From an uncultured Oscillospiraceae bacterium (GTDB taxonomy: Bacteria > Bacillota > Clostridia > Oscillospirales > Acutalibacteraceae): a stretch of 5,716 nucleotides of DNA. The stretch is taken from positions 1 through 5,716 of the forward strand of contig CAJKXG010000088.1 of assembly GCA_905203795.1 (NCBI GenBank), in the 5' to 3' direction. The translations under genes were made by a program, and so were the position numbers. Shown here piece after piece: positions 1 through 5,716 of the stretch. The first letter of the stretch is position 1. Each line of letters starts with the position of its first letter. The notes below the pieces were generated by a model. That model was not told the origin of the DNA, made no database searches, and saw nothing but the letters and a program-made list of their open reading frames with translations.

Positions 1-7
1 GTGCTAT

Positions 8-1681
8 TTGAAAAAAAGTAACGATGGAAAATTGAAAATCATTCCTCTGGGCGGTCTCAATGAGATCGGCAAAAACATCACCATGTTCGAGTACGGCGAC
101 GACGCGTTCCTGATCGACTGCGGCATGGCGTTCCCCGACGACGAAATGCTCGGCGTGGACATCGTGCTGCCGGATTTTACGTATGTGGAGAAGAATCGCG
201 ACCGCATTCGCGGCATCGTGCTGACCCACGCGCATGAGGATCACATCGGCGGGCTGCCGTATCTGCTCAAACAGATCAATCTGCCCATCTACGGCGCGCG
301 GCTGACACTGGCGCTGGTCGAGTCCAAGCTGAAAGAGCACGGACTGGCGGGCAAGGTGAAGCTCAATGTGGTGGAGCCGGGCGATGTGGTGCCGTTCGGT
401 GCGGTGTCGGTGGAATTCATCCCCGTCAACCACTCCATCCCCGACGCAATGGCGCTCGGCATCAAGACGCCGCTCGGGTATGTGGTGCACACCGGCGACT
501 TCAAAATCGACTGCACCCCCATTTCGGGGCGGATGATCGACCTCGCGCGTTTCGGCGAGCTGGGCAAGCAGGGCGTGCTGGCGCTGATGGCGGATTCCAC
601 CAACGCGGAGCGCCCGGGCTATACGCCGAGCGAACGGGTGGTGGGCGAAAGCTTTGCCAATCTGTTCAAAAAGGCGGAGAATAAGCGCATCATCATCGCG
701 ACCTTCTCCTCCAACCTGTACCGTATCCAGCAGATCATCGACGCGGCGATCAAGGACGACCGCAAGGTGGCGGTGTCCGGCCGCAGCATGATCAATTTCG
801 TCACCATCGCGACCGAACTGGGCTATCTGCATCTGCCCGAGGGGCTGATGGTGGATATCGACCTGATCAATCGGTATCCCAAGGATAAAATGATCATCAT
901 CACCACCGGCAGTCAGGGCGAGCCGATGTCGGCGCTGACCCGCATGGCGTTCTCCGACCACCGCAAGGTGGAAGTCGGACCGGACGACTACATCATCATT
1001 TCCGCCACGCCCATTCCCGGCAACGAAAAAGCGGTCGGGCGCGTGGTCAACGAACTGATGAAGCGCGGCTGCGATGTGGTGTACGAAAAAATGTACGACG
1101 TGCACGTGTCGGGACACGCCTGCCGCGAGGAACTGAAGATCATACAGGGGCTGACCAAGCCGAAGTTCTTTATCCCCGTGCACGGCGAGCAGAAGCACCT
1201 GCACAAGCACGCGGAGCTGGCGATCTCCATGGGCATGGATCCGAAAAACGTGCTGATTGCCGACATCGGCAAGGTGATCGAGATCACCGATACCAAGATG
1301 GAAGTCGTCAACAGCGTGCAGGCGGGTCGCGTGCTGGTGGATGGGCTGGGCGTCGGCGATGTGGGCAGCATCGTGCTGCGTGACCGCAAGCATCTGGCGG
1401 AGGACGGCTTGATCGTGGTGGTCGCGTCCATTGATCCGCGCGCCGGCTATATCGCGTCCGGACCGGACATCGTGTCCCGCGGGTTTGTGTATGTGCGCGA
1501 ATCCGAGCAGTTGATCGAGGACGCGCGGGTGCTGGCACGCAATGTGCTGACCGATTGCTGCGCGACCCATGCGTATGATTGGACGACCATGAAAACGCGG
1601 CTGCGCGATGAGCTGTCCCGCATGGTGTTCCAGCGGACCAAGCGCAGCCCGATGATCCTGCCGATCATCATGGATGTATAA
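8..1681 (+). CDS. rnj: Ribonuclease J (metallo-beta-lactamase/beta-CASP RNase)
   Basis: RNase J acts in the cytoplasm as a 5'-to-3' exoribonuclease, and in some species also an endonuclease, in mRNA decay and rRNA/small-RNA maturation. The 557-residue product matches the roughly 555 residues of B. subtilis RNase J1. The metallo-beta-lactamase fold carries the zinc motif H74-A-H76-E-D78-H79, then H142 (NHSIPD) and D164 (HTGDF). A beta-CASP insert follows (about 200-365, with ATFSSN at 231-236 and GSQGEP at 301-306). The fold resumes with HVSGH (366-370, H370) and the last metal ligand H392 in VHGE. The remaining C-terminal domain ends in a typical RTKRSPMILPIIM-type tail. All expected catalytic residues are present. 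The TTG at 8 is the first start codon in this frame, but the frame is open to base 2 and no ribosome binding site is visible, so the true start may lie upstream. Seven A residues (11-17) follow the TTG. The downstream phosphodiesterase gene starts 36 bases after the stop. Function is secure; J1 versus J2 cannot be assigned. Confidence 0.95.
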   Translation: MKKSNDGKLKIIPLGGLNEIGKNITMFEYGDDAFLIDCGMAFPDDEMLGVDIVLPDFTYVEKNRDRIRGIVLTHAHEDHIGGLPYLLKQINLPIYGARLTLALVESKLKEHGLAGKVKLNVVEPGDVVPFGAVSVEFIPVNHSIPDAMALGIKTPLGYVVHTGDFKIDCTPISGRMIDLARFGELGKQGVLALMADSTNAERPGYTPSERVVGESFANLFKKAENKRIIIATFSSNLYRIQQIIDAAIKDDRKVAVSGRSMINFVTIATELGYLHLPEGLMVDIDLINRYPKDKMIIITTGSQGEPMSALTRMAFSDHRKVEVGPDDYIIISATPIPGNEKAVGRVVNELMKRGCDVVYEKMYDVHVSGHACREELKIIQGLTKPKFFIPVHGEQKHLHKHAELAISMGMDPKNVLIADIGKVIEITDTKMEVVNSVQAGRVLVDGLGVGDVGSIVLRDRKHLAEDGLIVVVASIDPRAGYIASGPDIVSRGFVYVRESEQLIEDARVLARNVLTDCCATHAYDWTTMKTRLRDELSRMVFQRTKRSPMILPIIMDV

Positions 1682-1702
1682 ATCGGCATTGACACAAGCG
1701 CG

Positions 1703-1710
1703 AAGGAGGA
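1703..1710 (+). promoter_or_regulatory. Strong ribosome binding site fixing the TTG start of gdpP
   Basis: AAGGAGGA is a near-perfect match to the anti-Shine-Dalgarno sequence and lies 7 bases before the TTG at 1718. This supports the rare start codon over any later ATG, because those would cut off the membrane anchor. Confidence 0.85.
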
Positions 1711-1717
1711 GAACGCG

Positions 1718-3736
1718 TTGAAAAAACGATCGTTCTGGAGCGTAACGCCCGCCATCCTCGTGATGGCGGCGGCGTTGCTGGCTGTCGTGGCCGCCAGCCT
1801 GTTTTGGGATATTCGCGTGTTCTGCGCGGAGCTGGCGGTGGCGGCGGCGGTGCTTTTGTTTGTAGGGCTGCGGCTGCGGCGGCTGCGGCAGGATGTGGCG
1901 CGCTATATCGGCCGCATCGTCGATGCGCTCGACCATTCCGAACAGGCGGCGCTGGCGCAGTTTCCGCTGCCCGCCGTCGTGATTTCGGATAAAGACGAGA
2001 TCCTGTGGTACAACGACTCCTTCCGCGGACAGGTGCTGGACGGCGCCGAGGTGTACGGCTGTCCCGCCGGCACGGTAACGGGCGGCGCGCCGATGCGGGA
2101 TATCCGCAAAAAGAAGCAGACGGAGATTTTGCTCAACGACCGCCGTTATACGGTGTTTGTGGGCAGTCTCGGCGTGCGGGAAAGCACGCTGTATATGTTG
2201 TATTATGTCGATGTGACGCGTCTGAAGGAGATCGAGCGGGAATACGAGCTGAGCCGTCCCGCCGTCGTGACCGTCTACATAGACAATGTGGAAGAGCTGA
2301 TGCAGAATGTGCGGGACAGCGAACGCGCGCAGGTCATCGGGCGGGTGGAAACGCTGCTGGAGGACTGGGTGTCCGCCGGAACGGGCATTCTGCGGAAATA
2401 CAACAGCGATCGGTTCCAGATCGTGATGGAGCAGCGGCAGCTGCAACGGGCGATCAACAGCAAATTTGATATTCTCGACCGTGTGCGGGCGCTGCCTGTC
2501 GAGGGCGTGTCCGGCGGTTTGACGCTGTCCATCGGCGTCGGGCAGGGCGAGACGCTGCGCGAAAGCGAAAGCATGGCGCGGCAGGCCATTGATATGGCGC
2601 TCGGGCGCGGCGGCGATCAGGCGGCGGTCAAAACGAAAAACGGGTTCGATTTCTACGGCGGCGTGTCCAAGGGCGTGGAAAAGCGCACCAAGGTGCGCAC
2701 CCGCGTGGTCGCGTCCGCTTTGCAGGAGCTGATCGAGGGCAGCGACAATGTGATCCTGATGGGACACGGGTTTTCCGATCTCGATTGTGTCGGTTCCTGC
2801 GCGGCGCTGGCGGTGCTGGCGCGCAGCATGGGCAAGCCCGCGTTTGTAGCGGTGTCGCATGCGCGCTCGCTGGCAAAGGAGTTGCTCGAGCGGTATGAGC
2901 AGGCGGGACGCGGCGATCTTTTCGTGGAGCCGGATGAGGCGCTGACGGCGGTGGGGGAGCGCACGCTGCTCATCGTGACCGACACGCACAACCCCAAAAT
3001 GCTCGAAAGTCCGGAAGTGTATGAAGCCGCCAAAACGGTGGTCGTCATCGATCACCACCGCAAAATGGTGGAGCATATCGACAACGCGATGATCTTTTAT
3101 CACGAGCCGTACGCCAGTTCCGCGTCGGAAATGGTGGCGGAACTGCTGCAATATATGGGAGATGCGCGGGTGGCGCGTCCGGAGGCGGAGGCGCTGCTGG
3201 CGGGCATCATGCTGGATACCCGCAGCTTCGTGATGAAGTCGGGTGTGCGCACCTTCGAGGCGGCGGCGTACCTGCGTCGGCAGGGCGCGGACACGGTGGA
3301 GGTCAAACGCCTGTTTGCGGGCAGCATGGAGACCTATCGCCGCAAATCCGAGCTGATCTCCCATGCCGAGCTGTATCACGGCATGGCGATCGCGGCGATG
3401 GAGCAAACCGACGGCGATTGGCGTATCGCCGCGGCACAGGCGGCGGACGAATTGCTGTCCATCAAAGGGGTGGACGCGGCGTTCACGCTGTTTTGCAGCG
3501 GAGACCCGTCTCGCGGAGACCGCGCCGTGAATATTTCGGCACGGTCGTTCGGCGCGTTCAATGTGCAGCTTGTGATGGAAGCCATCGGCGGCGGCGGGCA
3601 CTTGAATATGGCGGGTGCGCAGCTTCGGGGTGTGAGCATGGAAGAAGCCTTGCAACGGCTGAGGACTGAGATCGACCGGCAGCTCGAGGAGCGCAGCCGT
3701 TCACTGGCGGCGCAGGCAAAAGCAGATATTGTATAA
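1718..3736 (+). CDS. gdpP: Cyclic-di-AMP phosphodiesterase, GdpP/YybT family
   Basis: Proteins of this family hydrolyse the second messenger c-di-AMP to 5'-pApA and so influence cell-wall, potassium and stress physiology. The 672-residue product has the full family layout. Two membrane segments (about 8-30 and 34-53) form an N-terminal hairpin, followed by a basic LRLRRLR stretch (51-57) that should face the cytoplasm. A PAS-like sensor domain spans about 80-170; in B. subtilis GdpP this region binds heme, which cannot be judged here. A degenerate GGDEF domain follows (about 180-310), with YNSDRF (228-233) where an active cyclase has GGDEF. The DHH domain (about 340-510) has H350-x3-D354-x-D356, D422 in TDTHNP, D445-H446-H447 and D500, the expected manganese ligands. 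The DHHA1 domain (about 570-650) has SARS (607-610) and GGGGH (624-628). The TTG start is set by a strong upstream ribosome binding site. rplI follows 33 bases later, as in B. subtilis yybT-rplI. Activity is inferred from the intact motifs. Confidence 0.95.
   Translation: MKKRSFWSVTPAILVMAAALLAVVAASLFWDIRVFCAELAVAAAVLLFVGLRLRRLRQDVARYIGRIVDALDHSEQAALAQFPLPAVVISDKDEILWYNDSFRGQVLDGAEVYGCPAGTVTGGAPMRDIRKKKQTEILLNDRRYTVFVGSLGVRESTLYMLYYVDVTRLKEIEREYELSRPAVVTVYIDNVEELMQNVRDSERAQVIGRVETLLEDWVSAGTGILRKYNSDRFQIVMEQRQLQRAINSKFDILDRVRALPVEGVSGGLTLSIGVGQGETLRESESMARQAIDMALGRGGDQAAVKTKNGFDFYGGVSKGVEKRTKVRTRVVASALQELIEGSDNVILMGHGFSDLDCVGSCAALAVLARSMGKPAFVAVSHARSLAKELLERYEQAGRGDLFVEPDEALTAVGERTLLIVTDTHNPKMLESPEVYEAAKTVVVIDHHRKMVEHIDNAMIFYHEPYASSASEMVAELLQYMGDARVARPEAEALLAGIMLDTRSFVMKSGVRTFEAAAYLRRQGADTVEVKRLFAGSMETYRRKSELISHAELYHGMAIAAMEQTDGDWRIAAAQAADELLSIKGVDAAFTLFCSGDPSRGDRAVNISARSFGAFNVQLVMEAIGGGGHLNMAGAQLRGVSMEEALQRLRTEIDRQLEERSRSLAAQAKADIV
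1866..1889 (+). repeat. Short GGCTGC-type low-complexity run inside gdpP
   Basis: Three GGCTGC units with interspersed GGC make a 24-base simple-sequence run made of alternating CTG and CGG codons. It encodes residues 51-57 (LRLRRLR), the basic segment just after the second membrane helix. A neighbouring GGCGGT/GGCGGC run at about 1834-1852 encodes the alanine-rich part of that helix. Both fit a membrane anchor plus positive-inside signal and need no separate function. Confidence 0.45.
3498..3521 (+). repeat. Two 9-base direct copies (GCGGAGACC) inside gdpP
   Basis: GCGGAGACC occurs at 3498-3506 and again at 3513-3521, a 15-base period equal to five codons. The copies encode the repeated peptide pattern SGDPS/RGDRA (residues 594-603), just before the SARS motif of the DHHA1 domain. 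The sequence between the copies also allows a small GAGA/TCTC hairpin. This resembles a micro-duplication in a surface loop, but it is short enough to be chance. Confidence 0.4.
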
Positions 3737-3753
3737 TACGACCAGATCAACAT

Positions 3754-3761
3754 AAAGGAGA
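3754..3761 (+). promoter_or_regulatory. Ribosome binding site of rplI
   Basis: AAAGGAGA ends 8 bases before the rplI ATG at 3770 and lies in the 33-base spacer after gdpP. It gives L9 its own strong translation start, as expected for a protein made in ribosomal amounts. Confidence 0.8.
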
Positions 3762-3769
3762 GACAGACC

Positions 3770-4210
3770 ATGAAAGTGATTTTGAAACAGGATGTTCGCG
3801 GACAGGGCAAAAAAGGCGAACTGATCAACGTGTCGGACGGCTATGCCCGCAACTTTTTGTTCCCGCGCGGCTTGGCGGCGGAGGCGGATTCGCAGGCGCT
3901 GAACGAGCTGAAAAATCGCGAGGAATCCGCGCGGTTCCACGCGGAGCAGGAGAAAAAGATCGCACTGGAGACCGCCGCGCAGTTGAAGGATAAATCGGTC
4001 AAGGTGACGGCGAAGGCGGGACAGGGCGGACGGTTGTTCGGTTCTGTCACCACCAAGGAAGTCGTGGAAGCGCTCAAGACACAGTACGGCGTGGAAGTGG
4101 ACAAACGCAAGATCTCCATGGCGGACATCAAAGCGTTTGGCACATACGAGGCGGAGATCAAGCTGCACGCGGGGATTTCCGCCAAGATCGCGGTCGTCGT
4201 CAGCGAGTAA
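3770..4210 (+). CDS. rplI: 50S ribosomal protein L9 (bL9)
   Basis: bL9 binds 23S rRNA near the base of the L1 stalk with its N-terminal domain and projects its C-terminal domain away on a long helix; it helps keep the reading frame. The 146-residue product is close to the usual 147-150. The N-terminal domain starts [17 protein letters not shown] and carries the family signature at 13-40 (G13, G16, V21, G24-Y25, N28-F29-L30, G34). The last signature position is D40, where Ser, Thr or Asn is usual; this is a minor deviation. A charged connecting helix rich in Glu, Lys and Ala spans about 41-75. The C-terminal domain contains [12 protein letters not shown] (87-98). The ATG follows a strong ribosome binding site. 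The gene sits between gdpP and dnaB, with dnaB 21 bases downstream, matching the order in B. subtilis. Confidence 0.97.
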   Translation: MKVILKQDVRGQGKKGELINVSDGYARNFLFPRGLAAEADSQALNELKNREESARFHAEQEKKIALETAAQLKDKSVKVTAKAGQGGRLFGSVTTKEVVEALKTQYGVEVDKRKISMADIKAFGTYEAEIKLHAGISAKIAVVVSE

Positions 4211-4218
4211 CGTATAAA

Positions 4219-4224
4219 AGAGGA
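4219..4224 (+). promoter_or_regulatory. Ribosome binding site of dnaB
   Basis: AGAGGA lies 7 bases before the ATG at 4232, within the 21-base spacer after rplI. It is weaker than the two preceding sites, which fits a helicase needed in far fewer copies than L9. Confidence 0.7.
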
Positions 4225-4231
4225 AACAGCC

Positions 4232-5596
4232 ATGCCGGACAACAACACGACCTATCAGGACGCGCTGGATCTGCCGTACAGTCTCGAGGCGGAGCAGGCG
4301 GTGCTGGGCGCGATCCTGCTCGATCCGCGTAGCATCGACAACGTGGGCGACACCCTGCGGGAGGAACATTTTTACCTGCCGGAGCATCAGGCGATCTATC
4401 GGGTGATGTGCGCCAAAAATCTGTCGGGCAATCAGACCATTGATTTCGTCACCGTGCTGGAAGCGCTCAAATCCGAGGGCTTTTTCGCCGGTGAGGATGG
4501 CAAGGCGTACCTGCTCAAGCTGGTGCAGATCGTGCCCTCCATCTCCAATATCGCCCACTACGCCCGCATCATCCGCGAAAAATACACGGTGCGGTCGCTG
4601 ATCCGCATCAGCCGCGAGATCACGGAAGCGGCGCTGGACCCGGGCGTGGATGCGCAGACGCTGATCGACAGCGCAGAACAGAAAATCTTCGAGATCCGCC
4701 AGTCGCGGGATGTGAGCGGACTGGTGTCTATTCGCGATGTGATCGTGCAAAACTACGATACATTCACCAAAATGAGCTCGCCGGAACTGCGAGCCGATTA
4801 TGTCGGCATCCCCAGCGGCATTTCGGCGCTGGACGCGATCACCACCGGACTCAACCGCTCCGATCTGATCATCGTCGGCGCGCGTCCCGGCATGGGCAAG
4901 ACCAGCTTCGTGCTGAATCTGGCGCGCAACGTGGCGGCGCAGGGCAAAACGGTGGCGGTGTTTTCGCTGGAAATGTCGCGGGAGCAGCTTGTCAACCGCC
5001 TGCTGTCCTCCGAAGCAAAGGTGTCCAGCAAAAAGCTGCGCACCGGCAATCTGAGCAACGACGAGTGGGCGCGTATCGGCATGGGGGCGACGGCGCTGTA
5101 CGATATGCCGATCTTTTTGGACGACACCTCCAACATCACCGTGCCGGAAATGAAGGCGCGGCTGCGCCGTATGGCGAGGGTGGATTTTGTGGTGGTGGAC
5201 TATCTGGGCCTGATGCATTCGCCCCGACGCATCGAAAACCGCGTGCAGGAGATCAGCGAGATCACCCGCAGCCTGAAGATCATGGCGAAGGAACTCAATG
5301 TACCGCTGATGGTGTGCGCACAGCTTTCGCGCGGGACGGAAAAGCAGGCCAATCACCGTCCCGGTTTGTCCGATCTGCGGGATTCCGGCTCGATCGAGCA
5401 GGACGCGGATCAGGTGCTGTTCATCTATCGGGACGAATACTATAAAAATGAAAAAGAAGATCCGACGCAGACCGAGATCGGCACGTCGGAGATCATTGTC
5501 GCCAAAAACCGTCACGGCGAATTGGGCGAGGTCAAGCTGGCGTTCCAGGGCGAGTTCACCCAGTTCACCAGTCTGGAGCTGCAACGCGATGGCTGA
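4232..5596 (+). CDS. dnaB: Replicative DNA helicase DnaB
   Basis: DnaB is the hexameric 5'-to-3' helicase that unwinds DNA at the fork, uses ATP and recruits DnaG primase. The product has 454 residues, the same length as B. subtilis DnaC, the DnaB equivalent there. The N-terminal domain (about 12-115) opens with the typical PYSLEAEQAVLGAILLD stretch (15-31). A linker helix (about 150-182) precedes the RecA-like motor domain (about 187-450). The motor has Walker A ARPGMGKT (217-224, K223), catalytic E247 in SLEMS, Walker B D323 in FVVVDYLGLM, and Q364 in CAQLSR. It also has the DnaB signature LSDLRDSGSIEQDADQV (379-395) and the probable arginine finger R427 in KNRHGE. No insertion or intein interrupts the motifs. 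The end overlaps the downstream tilS start by 8 bases, suggesting shared transcription and coupled translation. The helicase loader is not encoded in this window. Confidence 0.98.
   Translation: MPDNNTTYQDALDLPYSLEAEQAVLGAILLDPRSIDNVGDTLREEHFYLPEHQAIYRVMCAKNLSGNQTIDFVTVLEALKSEGFFAGEDGKAYLLKLVQIVPSISNIAHYARIIREKYTVRSLIRISREITEAALDPGVDAQTLIDSAEQKIFEIRQSRDVSGLVSIRDVIVQNYDTFTKMSSPELRADYVGIPSGISALDAITTGLNRSDLIIVGARPGMGKTSFVLNLARNVAAQGKTVAVFSLEMSREQLVNRLLSSEAKVSSKKLRTGNLSNDEWARIGMGATALYDMPIFLDDTSNITVPEMKARLRRMARVDFVVVDYLGLMHSPRRIENRVQEISEITRSLKIMAKELNVPLMVCAQLSRGTEKQANHRPGLSDLRDSGSIEQDADQVLFIYRDEYYKNEKEDPTQTEIGTSEIIVAKNRHGELGEVKLAFQGEFTQFTSLELQRDG
5574..5578 (+). promoter_or_regulatory. Probable ribosome binding site of tilS, inside dnaB
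   Basis: TGGAG lies 10 bases before the ATG at 5589 and within dnaB codons. The next in-frame start candidates (GTG 5598, TTG 5601) have no comparable site at a proper distance, so this site favours 5589. The match is moderate, and ribosomes ending dnaB may do most of the loading. Confidence 0.45.
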
Positions 5597-5716
5597 TGTG
5601 TTGCGGGAAAAGGCGCTGACGGCGATCACGCGCGAGCGAATGCTGGCGGCGGGCGACCGCGTGCTGGTCGCGTTTTCGGGCGGGGCGGATTCCGCCGCGC
5701 TGCTGCATGTGCTGTG
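5589..5716 (+). CDS. tilS: tRNA(Ile)-lysidine synthetase TilS, N-terminal part (cut by window end)
   Basis: TilS uses ATP to attach lysine to C34 of the tRNA-Ile CAU anticodon, making lysidine. This switches the tRNA from methionine to isoleucine and AUG to AUA reading, and it is essential in most bacteria. Only the first 42 residues are present, beginning MADVLREKAL. They include a strand ending in VLVAF followed by the PP-loop ATP-pyrophosphatase motif SGGADS (30-35) and then AALLHVL. The spacing from the start to the motif fits TilS. The ATG at 5589 overlaps the end of dnaB in a different frame (+1 relative to dnaB) and has a moderate ribosome binding site. Other N-type PP-loop enzymes such as TtcA share the SGGxDS motif, so TilS is the best but not the only reading. 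In B. subtilis tilS lies elsewhere, upstream of hpt and ftsH; looking for those genes just after the window would strengthen the call. Confidence 0.82.
   Translation, partial: MADVLREKALTAITRERMLAAGDRVLVAFSGGADSAALLHVL

Noticed and set aside
988..1431. A 147-codon minus-strand frame inside rnj
   Set aside because: It is a shadow of a certain, well-conserved gene, with a Ser/Thr/Pro-rich product of the kind produced by antisense reading of GC-rich coding DNA.
1689..1694. TTGACA, a perfect -35 hexamer between rnj and gdpP
   Set aside because: Seventeen bases further on the sequence is AACGCG, unlike a -10 box, and that place holds the spacer between ribosome binding site and start codon. A promoter here is not supported.
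1682..1717. Possible terminators or attenuators in the three spacers (1682-1717, 3737-3769, 4211-4231)
   Set aside because: None contains a GC-rich inverted repeat followed by a T run; each holds little more than a ribosome binding site.
1804..1992. A 62-codon plus-strand frame rich in Gly and Ala inside gdpP
   Set aside because: It is the out-of-frame reading of the GGC/GCG-rich membrane-anchor region of gdpP and has no ribosome binding site or family resemblance.
4213..4218. TATAAA, a -10-like hexamer between rplI and dnaB
   Set aside because: No -35-like sequence lies at a suitable distance, and the A-rich stretch is explained by the ribosome binding region of dnaB.
3701..5629. A 642-codon open frame on the minus strand opposite rplI, dnaB and the start of tilS
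   Set aside because: It is in exact codon register with rplI and dnaB, so it stays open simply because these genes avoid TTA, CTA and TCA codons, as GC-rich genes do. The 21-base spacer keeps the register. The predicted protein has a skewed His/Arg/Gln/Asp-rich composition, no recognisable domain, and the sense genes are certain.

Overview
The window holds five consecutive plus-strand housekeeping genes with almost no spare DNA: RNase J (8-1681, start possibly upstream), a GdpP/YybT-type cyclic-di-AMP phosphodiesterase (1718-3736), ribosomal protein L9 (3770-4210), the replicative helicase DnaB (4232-5596), and the first 42 codons of a TilS-type tRNA-Ile lysidine synthetase (5589 to the window edge). 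Spacers are 36, 33 and 21 bases, and the last two genes overlap by 8 bases. I see no terminator hairpin, RNA gene, mobile element, CRISPR array or gene-free stretch above 36 bases. The layout is most simply one transcription unit that starts before the window and continues after it.

The organism is probably a member of the Bacillota. The adjacency gdpP-rplI-dnaB is the one known from Bacillus subtilis (yybT-rplI-dnaC). RNase J and a membrane-anchored PAS/degenerate-GGDEF/DHH protein are typical of that phylum, and the ribosome binding sites are strong and purine-rich. Base composition is clearly GC-rich by eye, with G/C-ending codons favoured. That points to a high-GC anaerobic clostridial lineage, such as Oscillospirales/Ruminococcaceae, rather than Bacillus. 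The lineage is inference; a database comparison would settle it.

Functionally the cluster joins 5'-end-dependent RNA decay (RNase J), second-messenger turnover (c-di-AMP to pApA), translation (L9), chromosome replication (DnaB) and decoding of AUA codons (TilS). The products are not known to form one complex; the grouping looks like a conserved growth-related operon. All key catalytic residues I could check are present, and no gene is broken internally.

I looked for an undescribed system on both strands and found no convincing one. The points worth a second look are modest: the unresolved RNase J start, RNase J directly upstream of the c-di-AMP phosphodiesterase, four genes sharing one frame separated only by single TAA stops, a small in-frame duplication in the phosphodiesterase, and the dnaB/tilS overlap. 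A 642-codon antisense frame opposite rplI-dnaB is best explained by codon bias.
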